This document shows, piece by piece, positions 56,644 to 64,000 of a DNA stretch of 64,000 nucleotides; position 1 is the stretch's first letter; each line of letters starts with the position of its first letter. The DNA is taken from positions 1 through 64,000 of the forward strand of contig JAQWQD010000034.1 of NCBI GenBank assembly GCA_029244985.1, read 5' to 3'. Made by a program: the position numbers and the translations under genes. The DNA comes from Gammaproteobacteria bacterium. GTDB taxonomy: Bacteria; Pseudomonadota; Gammaproteobacteria; Pseudomonadales; Pseudohongiellaceae. Under the pieces are notes generated by a model. It searched no databases, was not told where the DNA came from, and worked only from the letters and a program-made list of their open reading frames with translations.

Positions 56644-58952
56644 AGCCGGAAAGAAAGCGTTGCCGGCAAAAGGCAGTTTTGATCATTGCAAAGCTGAACT
56701 TCACAGATTACCTCAGCACTAAAACTCAGTTGATCCGTTGGTAATTGAGAGCGCTCTAGTCTTATTGTTATTGTTATGTCGGAGGCATAGATGGAGATTT
56801 CTTCACCATCAACTCCAGCTATTGTCTTATCAGACTCGGGGTAATCAACTGATTTTATCACCCAGTGCTTCTCATTGTCTGACACATCCAGTGTCATCTC
56901 CTTATACTGCCCACTCGTAGTTTGTGGTGAAGTGATATGCCATCCTTCTTCAATTTTAAGTGTAAAGGTTACTTGTTTAGTGCTTAGATCATTCGATGTT
57001 TTCTGTGCTGCTTGAATTTTCGCCAAACCACCTTCGACATATTGAGTAATTAACGAACTACTTTTATCGAAACTGGACAATTGCCGCAACATACTTGTGT
57101 GACTTACCGCATTGTCATTAATGTCGCCGATCAAGGAACCTATGCAACGTTCACATTTGATGCGATAAAATTCATAACCAACCCCATCACTACTAATCAG
57201 TGCGCTCCTGTCTCGTAAACTAATTAGACAAGCCAAAGCTGTGCTTACAGGAGAGATCGTTGCACCATCACTAGCGCTCCGAGACCTGGTTAATTGTGGC
57301 CCTATTTGGTTGCGGGGGCTTAGAAAAAAACCTTGGTGCTCGAAATCCCAAAATTCATCTAGGCACACACGCATTAAAGCATCTGCATTTTTTAAATACT
57401 GCGGCAATGAAGTCACATCAAACAACATAATCAAAGCTTCTATGAAATTAGCATAATCCTCAAGCTGGCCTTGTATTGCTGTTGTCTTATTTAGATAAAT
57501 ACGACTTAATTTTCCATCTCCATCAACGTTGCTAACTTGGATTAATTGCGCAGCTTTCTCAGCCGCCTCAATCCATTTCTCGTTTTGATAATAGCTCCCA
57601 GCTTGTGCAAGGGTTGAGATCATCGCGGCCGCCCAGGCGACAATAAGTTTGTCATCCCTTAAAGGGTGTATCCGTTCTTCGCGAACTTGATAGAGCTTCT
57701 GGAGAGTTCTATCGAGATCTTCAGAAAAATTTTCTCCATACTGTTTTGCATAATAGGAGAATGACTGGGACAAATTGAGAATATTAGAACCTTCAAAATT
57801 TCCGTATTCAGTAGGGCCATACACGTCGACAATAAGGTTCGCTTCTTCGGTAGATAAATTTTCATGGAGTTCTGCTATTGTCCAGAGGAAAAATATACCT
57901 TCAGCTCCTTCGCTGTCAGCATCTGTGGCTGAATAGAATCCGCCTTCAGGAAGCTGCATATCTCTTAGCACATAGTCCAAAGTTTGATAACAAATGCGCT
58001 TAAAAAATTCATTGCCAGTCAGTCGATAGGCCTGCAGATAAGCAAGTCCCAATTGTGACTGGTTGTAGAGCATTTTTTCAAAATGCGGCACCAGCCATTC
58101 TGCATCTACACTGTAACGATGAAAACCACCCGCTACTTGATCGTAAATGCCTCCTCGCGCCATTGCATCTAAGCAACGAATGGCAAACCCAGCGGCCTTG
58201 TCGTCTCTATTCCGAGTTGCTCGATCAAGCATGAAAAGCAGCAAGGGTTCCTGGGGGAATTTTGGCGCTCCAGCTAAACCACCTAAACTTCTATCCTCTC
58301 TTTGAAACAGCGCTTGACTGACATGGTCTTGGATATCCTTATCAATGCTCTCGGCTTGCTTCCGCTCACTTAGAATTCTATCAATCGCTTCACTTATTTG
58401 TGTTGCACTTGTTTCAAGCTCGGCATATTTTCCAGCCCATGCTTCACTAATTTGCTGTAATAGCTTCATGAACGCGGGAGGTGGAAAATAAGTAGCAGCA
58501 AAAAATGGCTTACCATCGCTCAATAAGAAGTTTGACATAGGCCATCCACCATGACCTGACATGATTTGAACGCCAGTCATATATGCTTCATCAATATCAG
58601 GATACTGCTCGCGATCCATCTTGATGCTAATGAAAGATTCATTTAAAAGCCCTGCAATTTCGACATTATCGAAACTTTCAACTTCCATGACATGACACCA
58701 ATGACAAGTCGAATAGCCAATTGATAAAAAAATTGGTTTGTTTTCCTGCTTTGCAACGTGGAAAGCTTCCGCTCCCCATGGATACCAATTCACAGGATTG
58801 TGAGCATGCTGTAAAAGGTAAGGAGAATCTTCTCTCACTAGTCGATTTATAAATATTGTCGAACCGTCATCAGTCAGATGTTCAGTTCGTTTGTCATAGG
58901 AGCCTTCCTTTTCAGCTTCTCGTGCGCGTAATTCCTGTTCTAGTTCCTGCAT
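56640..58952 (-). CDS. YyaL/DUF255 thioredoxin-domain protein fused to a DsbD-alpha-like C-terminal domain
   Basis: 770 residues from ATG 58952 ([15 protein letters not shown]), where family homology begins; the track frame runs 41 codons further upstream without it. The N-terminal Trx-like domain has '[17 protein letters not shown]', CxxC as [14 protein letters not shown] and 'HGGWPM'. A (alpha/alpha)-barrel (about 200-560) matches the YyaL/SSP411 family. The last about 110 residues ('[16 protein letters not shown]', '[14 protein letters not shown]', '[19 protein letters not shown]') read like the DsbD N-terminal/PF11412 domain with a C-x5-C pair. Such a fusion is uncommon to my knowledge. 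Redox role is inferred. No signal peptide is obvious. Confidence 0.85.
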   Translation of the reverse strand: MQELEQELRAREAEKEGSYDKRTEHLTDDGSTIFINRLVREDSPYLLQHAHNPVNWYPWGAEAFHVAKQENKPIFLSIGYSTCHWCHVMEVESFDNVEIAGLLNESFISIKMDREQYPDIDEAYMTGVQIMSGHGGWPMSNFLLSDGKPFFAATYFPPPAFMKLLQQISEAWAGKYAELETSATQISEAIDRILSERKQAESIDKDIQDHVSQALFQREDRSLGGLAGAPKFPQEPLLLFMLDRATRNRDDKAAGFAIRCLDAMARGGIYDQVAGGFHRYSVDAEWLVPHFEKMLYNQSQLGLAYLQAYRLTGNEFFKRICYQTLDYVLRDMQLPEGGFYSATDADSEGAEGIFFLWTIAELHENLSTEEANLIVDVYGPTEYGNFEGSNILNLSQSFSYYAKQYGENFSEDLDRTLQKLYQVREERIHPLRDDKLIVAWAAAMISTLAQAGSYYQNEKWIEAAEKAAQLIQVSNVDGDGKLSRIYLNKTTAIQGQLEDYANFIEALIMLFDVTSLPQYLKNADALMRVCLDEFWDFEHQGFFLSPRNQIGPQLTRSRSASDGATISPVSTALACLISLRDRSALISSDGVGYEFYRIKCERCIGSLIGDINDNAVSHTSMLRQLSSFDKSSSLITQYVEGGLAKIQAAQKTSNDLSTKQVTFTLKIEEGWHITSPQTTSGQYKEMTLDVSDNEKHWVIKSVDYPESDKTIAGVDGEEISIYASDITITIRLERSQLPTDQLSFSAEVICEVQLCNDQNCLLPATLSFRL

Positions 58953-59189
58953 AGTCGACAAATCTTTCCTCGAACACTCAGTAGAATAAACTGGATTTAT
59001 TGTAATTGTTTTACTGCTTAAGTTATAACAGCAATAACTGAAATATAGCGTTCGCAACGCCCACTCAACCCGCATAAGTCAAGCAATCAAGAATAAATTC
59101 TGTAGCCCTTTGTTGCGCTATTGTGCTGGAGCAAAACCCCAGTAAATGCTACTTTCTCGACTAAACTTTGCTAAGGAGTCGAAAGACTT

Positions 59190-61037
59190 ATGGTATCTCC
59201 CACCAATCAGACTCGCAGATCTTTTTTAAAAACATCCGCCGCAGCTGCCAGTATAGCTACCCTAGCGTCATGCAGCGCCAATAGCGGGCTCAAAGCGACC
59301 CAATCTCAGGGTCAAAATTTTTTCCCGAGCCACAACGAACGCTCCAGAGGTTGGCTGCGCTTCATCTGGCAGAAAGCAACCACGCCAGATAACTGGGGCT
59401 ATAGCGAAGAGGTAGAGCGACCCTGGGGAATAAATATACCCCGCGGTGAAATAGATTGGACAGTTCGCGGCGATCGGCCTCATCCCTGGTGGGATCAATA
59501 CAGCGCCGCTCCAATGCTTAGCTACCCGCGTTTTGATTTATCAGATTCGAGCTACCCAATCTTACTTATGGCTGATCAAACGCCAGCATGGCGAGAGGTA
59601 TACACCCGTGTTATGGATGAGTTAGCCACACGGCATACCTCTTACTGGGCTGCCATAGACTGGAACACCTTTATCGGACCAAGCCCAGACAGGGAAAATT
59701 ATGATGCGTTCAATGCACCTGGCTTCGCGTCATGGCCAGAACGAGTAAAGGGAAATTATGACGCGCCAGGCTGGACTGCAAACGGTGTTGAGCCGTGGGG
59801 ACTGCAACCAGACCCAATCGGTGCCGACGGCAACTTGTTTTTTCGGGGTTGGCTAAATCTTGTTCTATCGATTTACAAATATGTTTCCGGTGATGACAAA
59901 TGGGAACGCCCCTGGGAAATTGCAGGTTATGAAAATGAGCATTTTCAGTGGACTCAGCCAAAGATAGTCGAACATCTCCATAACCAGTACACCGCACGCC
60001 CTGAAGGCCCCCATTGTGAAAACACCAAGGTGTGGCCAATCTGTAATTCGGCAGCCGGACTTGGTATGTATCTTTCGGACCAACTGGGTATGACTAATTC
60101 CCATGGTGTTTTCGAGAATTGGGTCGAATTCACAAGAGACAATTACATGGGTATTAATGCTCAAAATCAGATCGAGTGGATGACCCTTTACTATGATCCG
60201 CTGGCAGAATTCAAGGTTAACTCTCCTGGTGCAGCATTCGGGACAGGTGTAGCTTTCTATTTAATGCCCCAGTCGCCTGAATTGGCGACACAAATTTACG
60301 ATGCTATTGCAAATGCCAATGGCTGGCGCGACCCAGCGCAACAGATAGCCCCCAATGCACAGGGATTGGTGATGGCCAAGGCTCTGGGTGACAGCGTGGC
60401 AGCTGAGCGCCTAAGCGCGGCCGCCGAACAACAGTCTGAACCACGATGGTTCGGTGAAGACATGGATAAATTTGGTTGGTGGTTTAATAACGGAGAACCT
60501 TGGCCAAGAGGTCAAGGATGCGCCCAGCAAATGATCAGTGAGATTGGTGAGGGAAACTGGATAGACGCATTTAAAGTAAAACACTTAGACAAGTACTCAG
60601 CGCCCACACTCGAAGGAGTCGACTATCCTAACTTGGGCGTAGATACAGCCTGGAATGATAAGCAAAGTGGCGTACTCCACATAGGAACTTATGTTGGCAA
60701 TCGCAGTGCCTCTGGCCGTTCTACTGGATGGCAGATTACTAACCTGCCTAACGCGGCTGATGCCGTTGTGATATGTGACGGAACTACCATAGGCGACGTT
60801 CAGGTCATTGACACAAACACGATTCGGATACCGACTGACATTGGAGAACACAAGTACCAAATTTATACTGGTTACTTCGGTCAGGAAGTGGCACGAAACC
60901 AACCAGACCCATTCATAGTTGCCAGTGCGTCATCTGCTTCTACTATAAGGCGCACAGCCGAACAAAATGCAAAAGCAGCGGAATCCGTGATGGCCAGCAA
61001 AGTAACAGGCTGTCCGTGCTGCGCGGGAACTGCTTAA
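59190..61037 (+). CDS. Tat lipoprotein resembling linalool dehydratase-isomerase
   Basis: 615 residues. N-terminus has the Tat signal RRSFLK and lipobox LASC (Cys28), so it should be an exported lipoprotein. The mature part has 'LFFRGWLNLVLSIYKYVSGDDKWERPWE', 'FQWTQPKIVEHLHNQY' and 'CENTKVWPIC' with Cys276 and Cys285 spaced nine residues apart, the same spacing as the catalytic Cys171/Cys180 pair of linalool dehydratase-isomerase. The fold is an (alpha/alpha)6 barrel in that family, which hydrates or isomerises terpenols. The extreme C-terminus is GCPCCAGTA. The call rests on motif order seen by eye; the substrate is unknown. Confidence 0.72.
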   Translation: MVSPTNQTRRSFLKTSAAAASIATLASCSANSGLKATQSQGQNFFPSHNERSRGWLRFIWQKATTPDNWGYSEEVERPWGINIPRGEIDWTVRGDRPHPWWDQYSAAPMLSYPRFDLSDSSYPILLMADQTPAWREVYTRVMDELATRHTSYWAAIDWNTFIGPSPDRENYDAFNAPGFASWPERVKGNYDAPGWTANGVEPWGLQPDPIGADGNLFFRGWLNLVLSIYKYVSGDDKWERPWEIAGYENEHFQWTQPKIVEHLHNQYTARPEGPHCENTKVWPICNSAAGLGMYLSDQLGMTNSHGVFENWVEFTRDNYMGINAQNQIEWMTLYYDPLAEFKVNSPGAAFGTGVAFYLMPQSPELATQIYDAIANANGWRDPAQQIAPNAQGLVMAKALGDSVAAERLSAAAEQQSEPRWFGEDMDKFGWWFNNGEPWPRGQGCAQQMISEIGEGNWIDAFKVKHLDKYSAPTLEGVDYPNLGVDTAWNDKQSGVLHIGTYVGNRSASGRSTGWQITNLPNAADAVVICDGTTIGDVQVIDTNTIRIPTDIGEHKYQIYTGYFGQEVARNQPDPFIVASASSASTIRRTAEQNAKAAESVMASKVTGCPCCAGTA

Positions 61038-61081
61038 GAAAATTCATCGAAAAATCAAAAATTAGAAATGAGATTCTACGG

Positions 61082-61918
61082 ATGACAAGAACAAATCGAG
61101 CAAGTCTTCTAGCTTTACTCAGCTTTTACCTTGCAAGCTGGTCAAATGTAACCGCCGATCATCACGGCGAGAGCGATGCGTTCACTCTCGAAGAAATCAT
61201 CACTGGGGATCATCGCAGCGCAGAAAACATTGCCCGAAATTCTGCCAGAAGACCAGTTGAGACTTTAACATTTTTCGGTTTAGAACCGGACATGACACTC
61301 ATCGAAATCGGACCTTCCGGTGCCTGGTACACTGAAATACTCGCGCCCTATATGCGTGATCATGGTCGGTACTATGGCGCCCATTTCTCGCCCAATACGA
61401 CCAATGCATTTCAAAGACGTAATCTGGAAAATTTTGAAGCTAAGCTATCCTCGAATCCAGAGCTTTATGGGAAAGCTATTATTCGGAGCCTGCATCCTCC
61501 TGCTGAAACAGCAATTGGACCCGAAGAGGGAGCCGACATGGCTCTAACATTTCGCAATGTACATAACTGGATGGCCCGAGGATTAGACCAAGAATTCTTT
61601 GATGCGTTTTATGCTAATCTAAAACCCGGAGGCATTCTAGGCGTTGTCGAACATAGGGCCCCGGACAGTGCGAGCCGACAAAACATGATTGATAGTGGCT
61701 ATGTAAGTGAAGCCCATGTAAAAAGTGTCGCTAAGAGCGCTGGTTTTGAGTTTATTGCTTCTTCTGAAGTTAATGCCAACACGAGAGACAGCAAAGATCA
61801 CCCAGAAGGTGTTTGGACGCTGCCTCCGAACTATCGAATGGGCGATACTGACCGGTCTAAATATACCGCAATCGGTGAATCTGATCGTATGGCTCTTAAG
61901 TTTAGAAAACCTATTTGA
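61082..61918 (+). CDS. Exported class I SAM-dependent methyltransferase-like protein
   Basis: 278 residues from ATG 61082 (upstream open frame is leader-like and overlaps the previous gene). Signal peptide about 1-25 (LLALLSFYLASWSNVTA). A Rossmann methyltransferase domain follows: motif I 'TLIEIGPSGAWYTEIL' and 'GGILGVVEHRAP'. Exported methyltransferase-like proteins of this kind (COG4798 type) are common in marine gammaproteobacteria, although SAM is not expected in the periplasm, so activity is uncertain. It follows the Ldi-like lipoprotein gene by 44 bases and may be co-transcribed. Confidence 0.8.
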   Translation: MTRTNRASLLALLSFYLASWSNVTADHHGESDAFTLEEIITGDHRSAENIARNSARRPVETLTFFGLEPDMTLIEIGPSGAWYTEILAPYMRDHGRYYGAHFSPNTTNAFQRRNLENFEAKLSSNPELYGKAIIRSLHPPAETAIGPEEGADMALTFRNVHNWMARGLDQEFFDAFYANLKPGGILGVVEHRAPDSASRQNMIDSGYVSEAHVKSVAKSAGFEFIASSEVNANTRDSKDHPEGVWTLPPNYRMGDTDRSKYTAIGESDRMALKFRKPI

Positions 61919-62071
61919 GTTAATTACCAAAAACTTCAGCCTCTTCAAGAATAGATCAAGGGTAGATTCCACTTATACTAGCCAGTAGTTTCAATATTAT
62001 TTTTCTGTCTTACCTCAGTCTCTTTGGTTGTTCCAAACACCGCAGAACTCACAAATACGGAAGTAGATAAT

Positions 62072-64000
62072 TTGCGATCCATAAGATCAAAGCTACAAAC
62101 CCTTGCCTTGCAATTTGTCTTCGCGCTTGTCTCACTACCAGTCTCTTTGGTCTTATTTGGACAAGAAGTAGTCATCGGCGAAGATGTTGATGGCCGCGTG
62201 ACTGTGCGGGCTATTCGCTTTGACGGCGAAATAAACATCGACGGAAGGTTAGACGAAGACATTTACTCCTCAGTAGCCCCAATGTCAGATTTCATTCAAA
62301 ACTTACCTGATGACGGCGCTCCAGCCAGCGAGAAAACTGAAGTTTGGGTTTTTTATGATGACGATAATATCTATGTTACTGCTAAAAATTATGAATCTGT
62401 TCCTGAGGAAGACTGGGTTGCAAACGAGATGCGGCGGGATACATTTCAGCTTAGAACCAACGACTCTTTTTCTGTAATGTTGGACACCTTTCTTGACCGC
62501 CGCAATGGTGTAGCGTTCCTGGTTACCCCAATCGGCGGCTTTTCTGATTTTGCTATTTCTAATGAAGGTGATCGTGGGCGCGGTGTTAACTTCGATTGGA
62601 ATATTGTTTGGGACTCACGTGTTGGTCGCTTCGATGGTGGATGGACTGTCGAAATGGAAATTCCTTTCCGCTCACTTCGCTATGAGCCCGGCGATGAACA
62701 AACATGGGGTGTGCAATTCAGGCGCATTGTTCGCCGACTAAATGAAGCTTCTTACTTAACTGAATTGCCGCTATCTGCAGCGCTTGGCAACAGCTTGGTT
62801 GCCGGCATGTGGCGGATCTCTGAAGCAGGCACTCTGAATGAGCTTGAAGTACCGCCCCGCAACTTCAATCTAGAAATTAAACCCTATGGTTTGGGAACGG
62901 TAACAACCAATCGTTTAGCAAACCCTAGGATTAGTAATGAGTCAAAAGGTGAAGTCGGAGTTGATGTAAAACTCGGCATTACTAATAACTTAACCGCAGA
63001 CTTTACTTTAAACACGGATTTTGCCCAAGTCGAAGTGGATGAGCGCCAGGTCAATCTGACCCGGTTCAATCTTTTCTTTCCTGAAAAGCGTGAATTTTTC
63101 CTTGAAGGCGAAGGCAACTTTGATTTCACACAACCCCGCAATCTTGATATTCCAACGATGTTCTTTAGTCGACGTATCGGTCTAGAACAAGGCCAAATCG
63201 TTCCTATCAATGCAGGCGCACGACTAACCGGAAAAGTCGGCGACTTTGATATAGGTGCATTGAGCATTGGCACCGATGGCAGTGATCTAAACGGTGTCGA
63301 ATCCACAGAATTTTCCGTGCTGCGCATAAAGCGTGACGTATTAAGCCGCAGCAGAATCGGAATGATCCTAACCGACCGGTCAGAATCAATTGCAGGTGAA
63401 GGTTCGAATCAACTCTATGGTGTGGATGGTTCATTTGCATTTTTAGATGATTTCGAAATTAGTACTTTTGCCACGAAGACCGACACGCCTGGTCTCAGCG
63501 GCGATGATAAAAGCTATATGGGAAATTTCGATTACAGCGGCGATCGTTATGGATTTACAGCGGGTTATCTTGTAGTTGAAGATAATTTCAATCCAGAGAT
63601 TGGGTTCAAGCGACGCGATAATTTCAAAGAATTTGATGGTGCTTTACGCTTCAGTCCTCGTATTACCTCGAGCGAGCGGATTAGACGACTCGTATTTGAA
63701 GCTGACACGGAATCCTACTGGTCAGCCGACAAAGACGAACTGGAAACGCGCGCCCGCGAGCTAAGCTTCACTGCGGAATTCGAAGAAGGTGATCAATTTA
63801 ACCTTTCGATGAGTGATGAATTCGAAATGCTGAGTAAAGCTTTCCGAATCGCACCGAACGTGATTTTGAAACCAGGTGACTATAATTTTAAAAGCTATGC
63901 AGCTTCCTATCGCTGGGGTACACAGAGGCGATTCAGTGGCTCACTGTCTCTGCGAGGTGGCGATTTCTGGAATGGCACAAATACAGCCATTGGATTCAGT
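62072..64000 (+). CDS. CBM9-like and DUF5916 outer-membrane protein (3' truncated)
   Basis: Open to the end of the window; 643 residues visible. No ATG exists in a suitable place; TTG 62072 has GGAAG eight bases ahead and starts a signal peptide (LQTLALQFVFALVSLPVSLVLFGQ). Residues about 50-215 are a CBM9-like domain ('RFDGEINIDGRLDEDIYSS', 'KTEVWVFYDDDNIYVTA', 'GGWTVEMEIPFRSLRY'). From about 250 the sequence becomes beta-barrel-like (DUF5916), with 'FTLNTDFAQVEVDERQVNLTRFNLFFPEKREFFLEGEGNF'. Such proteins are linked to TonB systems or surface binding. Function unknown. It is 150 bases after the methyltransferase-like gene. Confidence 0.88.
   Translation, partial: MRSIRSKLQTLALQFVFALVSLPVSLVLFGQEVVIGEDVDGRVTVRAIRFDGEINIDGRLDEDIYSSVAPMSDFIQNLPDDGAPASEKTEVWVFYDDDNIYVTAKNYESVPEEDWVANEMRRDTFQLRTNDSFSVMLDTFLDRRNGVAFLVTPIGGFSDFAISNEGDRGRGVNFDWNIVWDSRVGRFDGGWTVEMEIPFRSLRYEPGDEQTWGVQFRRIVRRLNEASYLTELPLSAALGNSLVAGMWRISEAGTLNELEVPPRNFNLEIKPYGLGTVTTNRLANPRISNESKGEVGVDVKLGITNNLTADFTLNTDFAQVEVDERQVNLTRFNLFFPEKREFFLEGEGNFDFTQPRNLDIPTMFFSRRIGLEQGQIVPINAGARLTGKVGDFDIGALSIGTDGSDLNGVESTEFSVLRIKRDVLSRSRIGMILTDRSESIAGEGSNQLYGVDGSFAFLDDFEISTFATKTDTPGLSGDDKSYMGNFDYSGDRYGFTAGYLVVEDNFNPEIGFKRRDNFKEFDGALRFSPRITSSERIRRLVFEADTESYWSADKDELETRARELSFTAEFEEGDQFNLSMSDEFEMLSKAFRIAPNVILKPGDYNFKSYAASYRWGTQRRFSGSLSLRGGDFWNGTNTAIGFS

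Noticed and set aside
1..64000. tRNA, rRNA, CRISPR, prophage, integrase or insertion-sequence signals
   Set aside because: Visual scan found no T-loop-like GGTTCGAATCC in a non-coding stretch, no repeat array, no transposase or phage gene.
62072..64000. Lack of an ATG as evidence for a broken DUF5916 gene
   Set aside because: A TTG start with a good GGAAG site and a clean signal peptide explains it without mutation.

Overview
The window looks like chromosomal DNA from a free-living, aerobic, probably marine gammaproteobacterium of moderate-to-low GC. The housekeeping genes (mpl, a TIGR02444-family gene, ubiX, pdxH, pdxJ, tesA next to a YbbA/YbbP-type ABC pair, bcp, cobB, trhO) are typical of that class. 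The many exported enzymes, TonB-dependent receptors and oxidoreductases suggest an oligotrophic heterotroph. Assignment below class, for example to a Pseudohongiella/OM182-like lineage, is a guess. I saw no rRNA, tRNA, CRISPR array, phage or insertion sequence, so this is ordinary chromosome with some unusual accessory genes.

Layout. 1-7 kb: end of a TonB-dependent receptor, a VOC/split-barrel/small membrane protein group, a secreted c-type cytochrome-like protein, a Tat-exported Gfo/Idh/MocA oxidoreductase, a thioesterase and TrhO. 7-12 kb: a cold-shock gene with a long leader, then a tightly overlapping NCS1 permease, hydantoinase and DUF917 operon. 12-18 kb: cupin, sulfurtransferase, DUF3014 protein, an exported SELENOCYSTEINE peroxiredoxin (in-frame UGA plus a SECIS-like hairpin), a TPR protein and a secreted cyclase. 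18-29 kb: PQQ dehydrogenase, lectin-like secreted protein, GST with a PDZ/S41-like protein lacking the expected serine, YiiX-like hydrolase, aldehyde dehydrogenase with a VOC protein, and a four-gene leftward operon (nitronate monooxygenase, SDR, esterase, DUF6265). 29-36 kb: a second TonB receptor, CoA pyrophosphatase, diguanylate cyclase, SLC13 transporter, dienelactone hydrolase and a Prx5-type peroxiredoxin. 36-46 kb: trypsin-like protease, LON-domain protein, mpl, TIGR02444 protein, M20 peptidase, NHL propeller protein, ubiX, PPi-dependent phosphofructokinase, pdxH and a MORN protein. 46-55 kb: ABC exporter pair divergent from tesA, MFS transporter, a bcp/hydrolase/pdxJ operon and cobB. 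55-64 kb: exported hydrolase, a thioredoxin-domain YyaL-like protein with a DsbD-alpha-like tail, a Tat lipoprotein resembling linalool dehydratase-isomerase, an exported methyltransferase-like protein and the start of a CBM9/DUF5916 outer-membrane protein.

How the genes work together. Redox defence is a recurring theme: three peroxiredoxins of different types, one with selenocysteine. Vitamin B6 synthesis is represented by pdxJ and pdxH, and lipid/export functions by tesA with its ABC pair. The most interesting items are the selenoprotein with its recoding signal, the linalool dehydratase-isomerase-like Tat lipoprotein in an exported gene cluster, the YyaL fusion and the serine-less S41-like protein.
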